Assembly (NCBI GenBank): GCA_030601705.1
Contig: JAUWBM010000008.1
Location: 1 to 49,664, forward strand
Direction: 5' to 3'
Source of the DNA: Thermoplasmatota archaeon
GTDB lineage: Archaea; Thermoplasmatota; E2; DHVEG-1
Length of the DNA stretch: 49,664 nt
Below, one piece after another: positions 7,778-16,933 of the stretch. Each line of letters begins with the position of its first letter. The stretch's first letter is position 1. A program made the translations under genes and the position numbers. The notes under the pieces are model-generated. The model searched no databases. It was not told where the DNA came from and saw nothing but the letters and a program-made list of their open reading frames with translations.

Positions 7778-9046
7778 GTGTTTCAATTACCAAGAGGAAC
7801 AAGGGATTTTACTCCAGAAGAAACAGAAAAACGTAGATATGTTGAGGAAAACATGCTATCTACGTTTAAATCATTTGGATATAAGGAGATTCAAACCCCG
7901 ACATTTGAGACTTTGGAACTCTTTACTGCCAAATCCGGTGATTTGATTATTGACGAGATTTATGCTTTTTCTGATAAAGGCGGCAGAGAACTTGCTCTAA
8001 GACCGGAGCTTACTGCTCCAGTGATGCGTTTTTATGTGGAAAAAATGCAGATGGAGCCAAAACCTTTGAAGTTATTCTATTTCGGCAACTGCTTCAGATA
8101 CGATAGACCACAAAAAGGCAGGTATAGAGAATTCTGGCAGGCAGGTTGTGAGATAGTAGGAACCAATACTCCCGAAGCATATGCCGAGCTTGTTGCCATG
8201 GCATATACTATTTTGAAAAACGTCGGTTTAAAGAATATCAAGCTGAACATCGGGAATCTAAATATCATAAACTCCACGTTTACTCAACTTGGCTTATCAA
8301 AGGATGATCAAAAGAAGCTATTGCCATTGATTGACAAATCCCAGTTTGATGACGTCTTCTCTTTGTTGCCCGATCTTGGCATTACAAACGATAGTGCAAA
8401 AAAATTTACTGATATGCTACAAACATCAGATATTAACAAGATTAAAGAATTTTTCAAAGAAGATACCCCTGCAATAGATGAACTATCAAACATGGAAAAG
8501 ATACTAGATTTGCTAAAAAGTTCATTTAATGTAAAAGATTTTCAGATAAAGATGAGTATTGTAAGAGGACTTGATTACTATAAAGGACTAGTCTTCGAGA
8601 TAGACGCGCCAGTTTTAGGAGCGGAAAAACAACTTTGTGGCGGAGGAGCATACGATTTAGTTACATTATTTGGTGGAAGAGAAACTCCCACTGCGGGTTT
8701 TGCAGTGGGCTTTGACAGAACGATCCTCGCATTAGAAACAGAACAATTTGCTTTCCCTTCATTTAAAACAGACGTATATATTATACCAGTAAGCAAAGAA
8801 ATGATAGGAAAATCCATTGAAATAGCTCAAAATTTACGAAAAGAAGGCATTTTAACAGATTTGGATCTTTTGCGTAGGGGAATTGGCAAATCCTTGAAAT
8901 ATGCAAATTCTAAGAATGTTGAAAAGGTTATTATAATAGGCCCCAAGGAGTTGGAAAATGATTCTGTTACTCTTAGAGATATGAAGGCAGGGGATCAAGA
9001 AGTAGTAAAGATAGCAGATATAGTCTCTAAACTGAAAAATAACTAA
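7778..9046 (+). CDS. hisS: Histidyl-tRNA synthetase
   Basis: Class II aminoacyl-tRNA synthetase that charges tRNA-His. Visible elements: the N-terminal FQLPRGTRDFTPEE, motif 2 (FRYDRPQKGRYREFWQAGCE, about residue 105), the histidine-binding RGLDYYKG, the LCGGGAYD loop, motif 3 (TAGFAVGFDRTILAL), and a C-terminal anticodon-binding domain of about 95 residues. The open frame also contains a TTG six codons upstream (7760). The GTG at 7778 is preferred because the protein then starts MFQ, as in archaeal HisRS, and because the TATA box is at the right distance for a leaderless transcript. nob1 and a signal peptidase gene follow closely. Confidence 0.93.
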   Translation: MFQLPRGTRDFTPEETEKRRYVEENMLSTFKSFGYKEIQTPTFETLELFTAKSGDLIIDEIYAFSDKGGRELALRPELTAPVMRFYVEKMQMEPKPLKLFYFGNCFRYDRPQKGRYREFWQAGCEIVGTNTPEAYAELVAMAYTILKNVGLKNIKLNIGNLNIINSTFTQLGLSKDDQKKLLPLIDKSQFDDVFSLLPDLGITNDSAKKFTDMLQTSDINKIKEFFKEDTPAIDELSNMEKILDLLKSSFNVKDFQIKMSIVRGLDYYKGLVFEIDAPVLGAEKQLCGGGAYDLVTLFGGRETPTAGFAVGFDRTILALETEQFAFPSFKTDVYIIPVSKEMIGKSIEIAQNLRKEGILTDLDLLRRGIGKSLKYANSKNVEKVIIIGPKELENDSVTLRDMKAGDQEVVKIADIVSKLKNN

Positions 9047-9064
9047 ACGTCATTTAATTTTACT

Positions 9065-9583
9065 ATGAAAAACCAAATTTTTATAATAGATACTTCAGCA
9101 ATCCTTTCAGGAAAACCTATTAATTTAGACAATGCAAGTATGGTAACAACACCTTCTGTTTCTGAAGAGTTAACTCCAGGGGGTAGAGATTATAGAACAT
9201 TCCAATTTCTCCAAGGGAAAGGGCTTGTAATTCAATCGGCATCAAAAGAATCGATAAATAAAATAAAAAAAACTGCTGAAGAAACAGGAGATAAGGATAG
9301 ATTGTCATCTGCAGATGTTGAAATACTTGCACTGGCTTTAGATGTAAACAAAGCCGATAATAAAGAGGCTGTTATTTTAACAGATGATTACTCCATACAA
9401 AATGTCGCAAATACTTTAAATATAGAATTCCAAAGCTTTTCTCAAAGAGGGATAACAAAAAAGTTTAAATGGCATTACCGTTGTCCAGGATGCGGAAAAC
9501 GATTCAAAGAATCGGTAAAAATCTGTCCTATCTGTGGAACAGAGACAAAGATCTCAATAAGTCATAAAGATCACATAAAATAG
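9065..9583 (+). CDS. nob1: Nob1-type rRNA endonuclease (PIN domain plus zinc ribbon)
   Basis: 172 residues. The N-terminal PIN nuclease domain has the first acidic residue in IIDTSAIL, further acids in EEL and SADVEILALAL, and ILTDDYSIQNVA, which together build the metal site. The C-terminal zinc ribbon is YRCPGCGKRF and ICPICGTE (four cysteines). This arrangement is Nob1, which cuts the 3' end of pre-16S rRNA in the final step of small-subunit maturation. It starts 18 bases after hisS and probably shares its transcript. Confidence 0.92.
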   Translation: MKNQIFIIDTSAILSGKPINLDNASMVTTPSVSEELTPGGRDYRTFQFLQGKGLVIQSASKESINKIKKTAEETGDKDRLSSADVEILALALDVNKADNKEAVILTDDYSIQNVANTLNIEFQSFSQRGITKKFKWHYRCPGCGKRFKESVKICPICGTETKISISHKDHIK

Positions 9584-9592
9584 GGATTTTAC

Positions 9593-10423
9593 ATGAATAT
9601 CAAAGATATCAAAGGAAAAATTTTACGATTTTGGCGAAGCGACAACGAGAAGATATCACTGATTCGAGATATATTTGTTGCTTTAATGGCGGTTCTGATT
9701 GTTTTGCTACTTCTGTGGACGTACACCGGACAATGGTTTGCTGCACCGATGGTAGCTATTGAATCAGGAAGTATGGAACATGACGACTCACCGTTCGGAC
9801 GATTTGGTACAATAGATGCTGGTGATATGGTTCTCGTTCAGAAAGTGTATACTAAGGGTGATTTAGTTACCCACGGTGGGAACTTTGGTGGTGCAAGTGA
9901 AAAGGAAGACCCAAATAACTTTTTTTATGGAGATTGGGGCGATGTTGTCATTTATAAACCCTTGGGCAGGGAAGATGTCTCTCAGATCATTCATAGGCTC
10001 ATGTGTTGGGTTGACGTCAATACAGATGGAGAAGAAACAACATATACAATTGCAGAGTATGGTATCTTCAACGAGACATCGATTCACATATCAGAATTAG
10101 GATTACGTAATAACAAGCCATCATGGGCTCATTCAGGATATCTAACAAAAGGAGATAATAACAACGTAATCGATCAAATGTCTGATATATGTCCCGAGCC
10201 GTTAAAATTAAGTTGGATATCGGGAAAAGCACGATTAGAAATTCCATGGCTTGGTACAATAAATCTTTTTTTTGAGGATTTAATGAATGGTAAAAACACG
10301 GTAAGTAATGTGCACGAAGATAGTTTGATATGTCTGGGAATAGTGATAGTAATACTTGTTTCAATACCAATAATATTAGATGTCAAAGATTATCTAAGGG
10401 AAAAGAAAAATCGATTGCCGTAA
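9593..10423 (+). CDS. Signal peptidase I, archaeal S26B type
   Basis: 276 residues, membrane bound. One membrane helix at about 26-45 is followed by the catalytic serine in ESGSMEH (Ser60), the histidine that replaces lysine in archaeal and ER enzymes in QIIHR (His134), and the aspartate in YLTKGDNN (Asp188). A second helix lies near the C terminus (LICLGIVIVILVSIPIIL). It removes signal peptides from exported proteins, of which this window encodes several. An insertion between residues 85 and 115 is rich in Gly and acids. The gene starts 9 bases after nob1. Confidence 0.92.
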   Translation: MNIKDIKGKILRFWRSDNEKISLIRDIFVALMAVLIVLLLLWTYTGQWFAAPMVAIESGSMEHDDSPFGRFGTIDAGDMVLVQKVYTKGDLVTHGGNFGGASEKEDPNNFFYGDWGDVVIYKPLGREDVSQIIHRLMCWVDVNTDGEETTYTIAEYGIFNETSIHISELGLRNNKPSWAHSGYLTKGDNNNVIDQMSDICPEPLKLSWISGKARLEIPWLGTINLFFEDLMNGKNTVSNVHEDSLICLGIVIVILVSIPIILDVKDYLREKKNRLP

Positions 10424-10447
10424 GCTTCGTCTTATTGAAATAAAAAA

Positions 10448-11152
10448 TCAGCGGGTATACCAATCTGGATAATGTTCATATTGTATGGGGTCTTCTACTC
10501 CTGCATCTTTAAATCCTTTTAACCGCAATATACATGAATCGCAACGACCACAAGCAAGCTCCTCCCCTCTATAGCAAGACCAGGTATCTGCAAGTGGGGC
10601 ATTAAGCTTCAAGCCTGTTTTGATAATCTCAGATTTTGTTAATTGTAAAAGGGGCGCCTCTATTTTGATTGATCTCCCTTCGATTCCTTTTTTGGTGGCC
10701 AAATCCGCCATTTTTTGATATGCTTGTATATATTCTGGTCTGCAATCGGGGTAGCCTGAGTAATCTACTGCATTCACTCCTATAAATATCGCATCTGCAT
10801 CAGTTGATTCAGCATATGCTAATGCCATTGAAAGAAAAACAGTATTTCGTGCTGGCACATATGTAGATGGGATTTCCCTAGCAATATCTTTCAAATTATG
10901 ATCTTGAATAGAGTCAGATGATGTATTAAGAAGGGAGGATTTGCCAAACTTTTGAAAATCGACATCAAGTATGATACGATTTTCAACACCAACCGCCTGA
11001 GCGATTTTATTTGAACAATCAAGCTCTTTTTTATGAAGTTGACCATAGTTAAAAGAAAGGGCATATATCTCGTATCCTTGTTCCTTTGCAATAAAGGAAG
11101 TTATACATGAATCAAGACCACCAGAAATCAGACATACGGCTTTTTTCACCAT
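10448..11152 (-). CDS. queC: 7-cyano-7-deazaguanine synthase
   Basis: 234 residues. QueC converts 7-carboxy-7-deazaguanine to preQ0 with ATP and ammonia; in archaea preQ0 feeds archaeosine in tRNA. The ATP pyrophosphatase loop ISGGLDS is at residues 9-15, FNYGQLHKKE follows near 34, and the zinc site is formed by CYRGEELACGRCDSC near 190-204. It is the last gene of the minus-strand nadA-cysteine desulfurase-queD-queC run and starts 4 bases after queD. Confidence 0.95.
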   Translation of the reverse strand: MVKKAVCLISGGLDSCITSFIAKEQGYEIYALSFNYGQLHKKELDCSNKIAQAVGVENRIILDVDFQKFGKSSLLNTSSDSIQDHNLKDIAREIPSTYVPARNTVFLSMALAYAESTDADAIFIGVNAVDYSGYPDCRPEYIQAYQKMADLATKKGIEGRSIKIEAPLLQLTKSEIIKTGLKLNAPLADTWSCYRGEELACGRCDSCILRLKGFKDAGVEDPIQYEHYPDWYTR

Positions 11153-11156
11153 AGAT

Positions 11157-11633
11157 TTAACCTACGATTTTTTCTGCCCGTGCTCCTTGACCAAAACCCT
11201 CATCCACGCCAATATTAATTTTTTTTACATTTTTAGGCATATCTATTTTCTTTAATAGTTCCTCCAAGATATACCATGCAAGGTTTTCAGCAGTAGCACT
11301 TTTTATTGGAAGAAGAACACAATCCTCTCTAGGGAAAACATAATTTTTGCCTTCAGTATTAATTCTTATTTCTTTCTTTGTTACGGCAACATACTCGTTT
11401 TTCTCTGGAATCAAAATCCTATGGTCCAATTTATCTGCAATTTCCCTGAGAGTAGATTTCAATAATGAGAAATCAACGATGACGCCTTGTTCATCCTTCT
11501 CTCCATACACCCGAGAATGGATTGCATAGGTATGTCCATGTAAGAAGCCGCATTTTTTATGACCCGATAAAAGATGGCTCGATGAAAAACGTATATTTGC
11601 TTTCCATCCGTCGATTTCTAGTGAGGTTGACAT
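11157..11633 (-). CDS. queD: 6-carboxytetrahydropterin synthase (QueD)
   Basis: 158 residues of the PTPS/QueD family. The zinc ligands are His20 in SSSHLL and His32 and His34 in LHGHTY. The catalytic cysteine, Cys28, gives the C-x3-HGH spacing diagnostic for QueD rather than for pterin-only PTPS. Asp70-His71 (LDHRIL) forms the other part of the catalytic relay, and VDEGFGQGARA supplies the conserved glutamate. It makes 6-carboxy-tetrahydropterin, an early precursor of preQ0. Its partner QueE is not in this window. Confidence 0.93.
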   Translation of the reverse strand: MSTSLEIDGWKANIRFSSSHLLSGHKKCGFLHGHTYAIHSRVYGEKDEQGVIVDFSLLKSTLREIADKLDHRILIPEKNEYVAVTKKEIRINTEGKNYVFPREDCVLLPIKSATAENLAWYILEELLKKIDMPKNVKKINIGVDEGFGQGARAEKIVG

Positions 11634-11643
11634 ATAAGGCCTC

Positions 11644-12813
11644 TCATCTATTCCACAACGGAGATATCGACCTTAGTTGATCAACTATTTCTTGCAGCAC
11701 TTCAGAAGCATACGAAACTTCGTCTTCTGTACTTTCCCGCCCCAAAGTAAGTCTTATTGAACCATGAGCCTCAACCGGGCTTAATCCTATAGCGGTAAGC
11801 ACGTGAGAGGCTTTTAATTTCATAGAGGAACATGCAGATCCTGTAGCAGCAGCAATTCCTTTTTCATCCAATTTTAAAAGCAATGATTCCCCTTCGATAC
11901 CGGTAAAACGAAAATGAGCATTATTTACTAGTCGTTTCTCAGGGTGACCGTTAAGATAACTTTCTTCTATCTTTAACACGTTCTTAATCAATTTATCTCG
12001 CAAATTTTTAAGATATCTTGTGTCTTTTTCCATCCTCGTTTGTGCGAGTTCACATGCTTTACCCAGCCCAACAATACCTGGCGTATTGTATGTACTACTA
12101 CGCAACCCTTTCTCATGTCCTCCTCCATGCATTGTCTGTTGTATTTTTACACCATTTCTAATGAATAATGCTCCAACTCCCTTCGGACCATAAATTTTAT
12201 GAGAAGAAATAGACAATAAGTCAATATTTGATCGATCTACATCAATAGGATGTTTGCCAATGGCTTGAACTGCATCAGTGTGGAAAACAATATCGTGATC
12301 TTTTGCAATTTTTCCTATTTCTTCAATCGGCTCTATGGTACCAATTTCGTTGTTGGCATACATAATAGTGATAAGAAAAGTATCTTTGGAAATAGCCTGT
12401 TCTAATTCCTCGAGTTTTACAACCCCATACTTGTCTACCGGAAGATATTTAACATCAAATCCCTGTTTCTCCAAATATCTACAGGTCTCAAGGACAGCGG
12501 GATGTTCAAGTGTAGAGGTTATTATATGAGGTCCTTTTGAACCTCTCTTATTTTTGTTCAGAAATGCCACTCCCTTGATGGCAAGGTTGTCTGATTCAGT
12601 TCCTCCCGATGTAAATATAATCTCATCTGCATTCGCGCATAACGTACTTGCCACTTTATTTCTTGACTCTTCTATCGCCTGGTATGCCTCTCTTCCAAAC
12701 GAGTGTATCGAGGAAGCATTTCCATAATACGTGCCAAAATAAGGAACCATCATCTCTACAATTTCTTTATCAACTGACGTAGAAGAACCACAGTCCATGT
12801 AGACTCTTTTCAT
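11644..12813 (-). CDS. Cysteine desulfurase (NifS/IscS family)
   Basis: 389 residues, PLP enzyme that takes sulfur from cysteine to a protein persulfide. The PLP lysine is Lys206 in SISSHKIYGPKG, the stacking histidine is His104 in LEHPAV, and the persulfide cysteine is Cys328 in ATGSACSS; these spacings match the group with a mobile active-site loop. The stop of nadA lies directly before its start, so the two are translated together. That suggests it supplies sulfur for the NadA 4Fe-4S cluster, although general Fe-S or tRNA thiolation roles are equally possible. Confidence 0.93.
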   Translation of the reverse strand: MKRVYMDCGSSTSVDKEIVEMMVPYFGTYYGNASSIHSFGREAYQAIEESRNKVASTLCANADEIIFTSGGTESDNLAIKGVAFLNKNKRGSKGPHIITSTLEHPAVLETCRYLEKQGFDVKYLPVDKYGVVKLEELEQAISKDTFLITIMYANNEIGTIEPIEEIGKIAKDHDIVFHTDAVQAIGKHPIDVDRSNIDLLSISSHKIYGPKGVGALFIRNGVKIQQTMHGGGHEKGLRSSTYNTPGIVGLGKACELAQTRMEKDTRYLKNLRDKLIKNVLKIEESYLNGHPEKRLVNNAHFRFTGIEGESLLLKLDEKGIAAATGSACSSMKLKASHVLTAIGLSPVEAHGSIRLTLGRESTEDEVSYASEVLQEIVDQLRSISPLWNR

Positions 12814-13731
12814 TTAATCGCCTCGCCCTACATCCATCATTCTTTGCAAAGGCAACTTCGCCTTCTGCATTATTATTTCAGATAATTCTATCTTTGGCCC
12901 TAAACTCTCCATACTCTTTAAAACTTTTTCCAAGGTTATTTTTTTCATATTGGGACAAACGGCCGATTTTAAAGAGTGAAATGTTTTATCAGGAGTTTCC
13001 TTTTTTAGTCTATGACAAATATCTTTTTCTGTGCCTATTATAAATTCCTTTGCCTCTGATTTTTTAACGTGGTTTACCATCCCGTTGGTGGAAAACGCGT
13101 GGTCTGCAATGTCTATTATTTCTGGCCTACACTCAGGATGAACGAGTATTTCTGCATCAGGATGTTTATCTTTGATTTGTAAAATTTCTTCCTTGCCTAT
13201 TTGATGATGGATTGGACATATACCCTGCCAGAGAATCAACTCTTTTTCGGGAGTAAACCGCTGCACGTACAACCCCAGATTTCTATCGGGGACAAATATT
13301 ATTTTTTTGGCAGATCTGCTTTTTACAATTTTTGCACCATTAGAGGACGTACAACATATATCTGATATTGCTTTAACATCCGCAGTTGTGTTAATATATG
13401 AAACAACATCTGCATCTGGATTTTCGTTTATCAACCAGCCAAGACTCTCGGGATCTACCATGGCAGCCATGGGGCATTTCGCTTCCTTATCTGGAATAAT
13501 CACGTTTTTATCAGGATTCAATATTCTTGCCGATTCAGCCATGAAGTCTACACCGCAAAAAATAATATTTTTTGCATCTGTTTTTGTTGCTTTTAATGCT
13601 AAATCTAGGGAGTCACCAACAAAATCAGCAATATCTTGTATTTCTGGAATTTGATAGTTGTGTGCAAGAATTACAATATTATGTTTCTCTTTTAGATCCT
13701 TTATCTTGCTTTCAAGTTCTTTTTTATCCAT
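12814..13731 (-). CDS. nadA: Quinolinate synthase A
   Basis: 305 residues. NadA condenses iminoaspartate with dihydroxyacetone phosphate to quinolinate for NAD synthesis and needs a 4Fe-4S cluster. Family marks are VILAHNYQIPEIQDIADFVG near 19-38, the cluster cysteines in FCGVDF, HPECRPE and AVCPNMKKI, and IGTEKDICHRL. Length is typical of the compact archaeal form. It is the first gene of a four-gene minus-strand run. The nadB/nadC partners are not in the window. Confidence 0.95.
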   Translation of the reverse strand: MDKKELESKIKDLKEKHNIVILAHNYQIPEIQDIADFVGDSLDLALKATKTDAKNIIFCGVDFMAESARILNPDKNVIIPDKEAKCPMAAMVDPESLGWLINENPDADVVSYINTTADVKAISDICCTSSNGAKIVKSRSAKKIIFVPDRNLGLYVQRFTPEKELILWQGICPIHHQIGKEEILQIKDKHPDAEILVHPECRPEIIDIADHAFSTNGMVNHVKKSEAKEFIIGTEKDICHRLKKETPDKTFHSLKSAVCPNMKKITLEKVLKSMESLGPKIELSEIIMQKAKLPLQRMMDVGRGD

Positions 13732-13869
13732 ATGATAACATACTCACGGTTATTTTCTTGTCCTGAATAACCATAATAAACATAAAGATTGCCCTCCTCT
13801 ATTTTTATTCTGCGAAGGCAAATCTATTTATCTATGATAATGAATTACATTTAAGAGGATGGATATAAA

Positions 13870-14304
13870 ATGGATGTGTTGTCGGTCATCATAGGTATAA
13901 TTATTGGAATTATTTCTGTCGGTCTTGCGATCGAATTGGGAATGAAGAAAACAAATGCATCGCAACCTGCATCACGACCTACACATAAATGGAGTGTTTC
14001 AGAGATATTAAATCCCAGGATTGTCGCTGAACATATGGGAAGTATGGATCTCCCAAAGAACGCGAAAGTAGTTGTGAATCAATACGATAATAAAGATCTG
14101 TTTAAAGGAATGGAGGTAAAAGAACATTCTGGCATACGAGGGAATTTTATTCTTGGGGATGACAGGGCGCTTATTTTATCAGGCCCCATAGAAGAAGATG
14201 GGTTAGGCATATGGACTGTTGAAAAAGCGATGCTAGATAAACTAAATAGATATTTTGAAGACAGCTGGTCCAAAGCAACAACTATGAAACACGAAGAGCA
14301 GTAA
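13870..14304 (+). CDS. Small membrane-anchored protein, PLD-like C-terminal region
   Basis: 144 residues. An N-terminal membrane helix spans about 4-24 (VIIGIIIGIISVGLAIELGM) and anchors a soluble domain facing the cytoplasm or outside. The soluble part, with GIRGNFILGDDRALILSG and YFEDSWSKAT, resembles the last part of phospholipase-D-like or TrmB-sensor-like folds, but no HKD motif is present, so no enzyme activity can be claimed. An archaeal conserved hypothetical is the safest call. It ends 2 bases before the amidohydrolase gene and should be co-transcribed with it. Confidence 0.6.
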   Translation: MDVLSVIIGIIIGIISVGLAIELGMKKTNASQPASRPTHKWSVSEILNPRIVAEHMGSMDLPKNAKVVVNQYDNKDLFKGMEVKEHSGIRGNFILGDDRALILSGPIEEDGLGIWTVEKAMLDKLNRYFEDSWSKATTMKHEEQ

Positions 14305-14306
14305 AT

Positions 14307-15596
14307 ATGAGCATTCTCATTAAAAATTCCACCATTCTTACTCAAAATGAAAGAAGACAACAATTACATGGGAATATTTACATAGATGGTCAAGAAGTCG
14401 TTCAAATCTCAAAAAATCCAATTTCTATAGAGGCAGACTATAAGATAGACGGTAGGAAAAAACTGGTTTTACCCGGCTTAATAAATACTCACACGCACAT
14501 CCCAATGACCTTGCTGAGAGGATACGGGGACGACATGGTTTTGCAGAAATGGCTTGAGGAAAGGATCTGGCCAGTGGAAGCAAAACTGAATAGTGAATCA
14601 GTTGAAGCAGGTACAAAACTTGGCCTGTTGGAAATGATTGCATCTGGAACAACCGCATTTCTTGACATGTATTTTTTTGAGGATACTATTGGAGAGGTTG
14701 CAGAAAAAATTGGAGTGAGAGGTTTTCTCGGTTTTGCATTGATTGATTCTGGTACACCGCAATATTCTGCAGATGACCTAATGCCTCAATGTGAACAGTT
14801 TGTTAGAAGATGGAAAAATAAGGATCTCTTACAGCCTGCTATTGCACCTCATGGCGTCTACACCTGCAGTCCAGAAACGCTTAAAAAATCACTTGAAATC
14901 GCGGATAAATATGATGTCATCCTCCATATCCATTGTTCTGAGACACGGAAAGAAGTATATGATGTTCAAAAAAGATACGGAGAAAGACCAGTTGGACATC
15001 TTAAAAAATATGGTTTACTCTGTAAAAAAATGGTTCTTGCTCATTGCGGGTGGATTACAAAAAATGAAATCCTCGATATAAAAAAAAGAGGTACAAAGGT
15101 TTCCCACAATCCTGTGAGCAATATGAAAATAGCAACAGGTGGGTATGCCCCCATCCCTGAGCTACTTGAGGCGAATGTTCCTGTAGGCTTAGGCACTGAT
15201 GGAGCAGCAAGCAATAATACCTTAGATATGTTTGATACCATGAAATTCTGTGCTCTTGTTCATAAACAACATCGATGGGATCCAATCATCCTACCTGCAC
15301 AGACAGTAGTTGATTTTGCCACCATCGGTGGTGCAAAATGTCTTGGAGTCGAGAAAGAGATCGGCTCTATTGAGGAAGGGAAAAAAGCAGATCTCATCAT
15401 GATAGACTTGAAAAAACCTCATCTTACACCACAACATGACCTTATATCACATTTGGTATATGCTTCCAGAGGTAGCGATGTATGCACCACTATTGTCAAC
15501 GGAAAACCACTTATGCTAGAAGGAGAATTTTTAACGTTGAATTACGATGATATACTCGAGAACGCTGAAAAATGCGCCAAGGAGTTAATTAGTTAA
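14307..15596 (+). CDS. MTA/SAH (5'-deoxyadenosine) deaminase, amidohydrolase family
   Basis: 429 residues. Metal site: HTH motif in GLINTHTHIPMTLLRGYGDD (about 56-75), then APHGVYTC, HIHCSETRKE, LAHCGW and the aspartate in GLGTDGAASNN. The LRGYGDD and IWPVE words are typical of enzymes that deaminate methylthioadenosine, S-adenosylhomocysteine or 5'-deoxyadenosine. Because radical SAM enzymes release 5'-deoxyadenosine and two occur here, a DadD-like salvage role is plausible; the precise substrate is inference. Confidence 0.9.
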   Translation: MSILIKNSTILTQNERRQQLHGNIYIDGQEVVQISKNPISIEADYKIDGRKKLVLPGLINTHTHIPMTLLRGYGDDMVLQKWLEERIWPVEAKLNSESVEAGTKLGLLEMIASGTTAFLDMYFFEDTIGEVAEKIGVRGFLGFALIDSGTPQYSADDLMPQCEQFVRRWKNKDLLQPAIAPHGVYTCSPETLKKSLEIADKYDVILHIHCSETRKEVYDVQKRYGERPVGHLKKYGLLCKKMVLAHCGWITKNEILDIKKRGTKVSHNPVSNMKIATGGYAPIPELLEANVPVGLGTDGAASNNTLDMFDTMKFCALVHKQHRWDPIILPAQTVVDFATIGGAKCLGVEKEIGSIEEGKKADLIMIDLKKPHLTPQHDLISHLVYASRGSDVCTTIVNGKPLMLEGEFLTLNYDDILENAEKCAKELIS

Positions 15597-15620
15597 GCTA
15601 AATATTGTTTCGTAGGAATC

Positions 15621-16892
15621 ATGTTGAACCTACTCGGAGTAATCATTGCATTTATTGTGATTATTGTTTTAATCCGTAAAAAGTTCAATTTTGGTCTTTC
15701 TCTTATCCTAGGTTCATTAATTGTTGGAGTATTTTCACTTCGGGAAATAGACCCCGTTGATATTCCAAAAGCTATAATTGAAGCGTCTTTTTATTCATTT
15801 AAAACAGATCAAATTGTAACACAGACCATTGAACTCGCACTGTTAATGACCTTGATTTTTATTCTGGCAAAACTAATGCAAGAAACAGGTGCAATAACAA
15901 AATTAATCGATAGTCTTAGAACGTTTTTTTCTAAAGGCGGCACCTTAGGTGTAATTCCGGCGGTCTATGGTTTAATGCCTGTTCCAGGGGGTGCATTGTT
16001 CTCTGCACCGATGATAAACAAAGAAGGAGACAAATATCATCTCGATAAAAATCAAAAAAATTTTCTCAACATATGGTTTAGACATGTCTGGTTTCCAATA
16101 TATCCCATATCATCAGCCATGATTCTCATCTGCAGTGAAAAATTTTCAGATATAAACATATACAGTCTCATCCTAGCGAATGTTCCTGCATTTATCGCAA
16201 TAATCATTATAGGATTTATTCTGCTTAAAAAGTTTATAACCAATGCCCCTAAGCAGCAAACAAATCCTACAAAGGATTACTCAGGACTAATGTTTATTCT
16301 ACCCCCAATAGTACCCCTAGTTTTCTACGCAGTTTTACAGCTCTTCGGTTTTCCTCAAATTAGATCGTTTCTTATAGGAGTAGTTTTCAGCATCATTCTT
16401 GTATATTTTATAACAAATATCAATAGGAGAGACTATATCCAAGCGCTTAAAAAATCGTTAACATGGAAACTAGGCGTTGCCATTTTTGGAATCATGATAT
16501 TCAGAGAAATGTTTGAAGTCTCAGGGGCAAATGTTATCATCGCTGATATGATTGGTAATCTACCGTTTCCAGCTATCTGGATGGTTGCCTTGATACCGCT
16601 ACTACTCGGCTCACTGACAGGATACAATCTCGGTGCAATAGCATTATCGTATTTCTTGGTAGAACCTTTCTTTTCATACACAGGTATAGGCATTATTGGT
16701 TTAACAAGTATAATATTTATGAGTTCATTTGTTGGATATCTAGTGTCGCCCATTCATCTGTGTAATGTTCTAAGCAGCGACTACCTAAAAACAGATACGA
16801 CACGTATGTACAAAATGTTCATACCAGCAGCAGTGCTATTGCTACTGATTCATATAACCATCGTAGTTTTTTCTTCAGGTTTTTTAAGTTAG
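15621..16892 (+). CDS. DUF401-family integral membrane permease
   Basis: 423 residues with about ten hydrophobic segments. The motif PVPGGALFSAPMI at about 116-128, followed by FLNIWFRHVWFPIYPIS, matches the DUF401 (AF0261-like) family, related to large anion-transporter-type permeases. Substrate is unknown. It starts 24 bases after the deaminase, so transport of a nucleoside- or purine-related compound could be guessed, but nothing in the sequence proves it. Confidence 0.85.
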   Translation: MLNLLGVIIAFIVIIVLIRKKFNFGLSLILGSLIVGVFSLREIDPVDIPKAIIEASFYSFKTDQIVTQTIELALLMTLIFILAKLMQETGAITKLIDSLRTFFSKGGTLGVIPAVYGLMPVPGGALFSAPMINKEGDKYHLDKNQKNFLNIWFRHVWFPIYPISSAMILICSEKFSDINIYSLILANVPAFIAIIIIGFILLKKFITNAPKQQTNPTKDYSGLMFILPPIVPLVFYAVLQLFGFPQIRSFLIGVVFSIILVYFITNINRRDYIQALKKSLTWKLGVAIFGIMIFREMFEVSGANVIIADMIGNLPFPAIWMVALIPLLLGSLTGYNLGAIALSYFLVEPFFSYTGIGIIGLTSIIFMSSFVGYLVSPIHLCNVLSSDYLKTDTTRMYKMFIPAAVLLLLIHITIVVFSSGFLS

Positions 16893-16903
16893 AAAGATAA
16901 AGC

Positions 16904-16911
16904 TTTTATAA
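16904..16911 (+). promoter_or_regulatory. TATA box of the gene at 16934
   Basis: TTTTATAA is centred about 26 bases before the ATG at 16934. This suggests transcription starts at or next to the start codon (leaderless) and that the kinase-like gene and dph2 form a new transcription unit after the permease. Confidence 0.5.
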
Positions 16912-16933
16912 AAACAGGTTTTCCCTACTTTTC

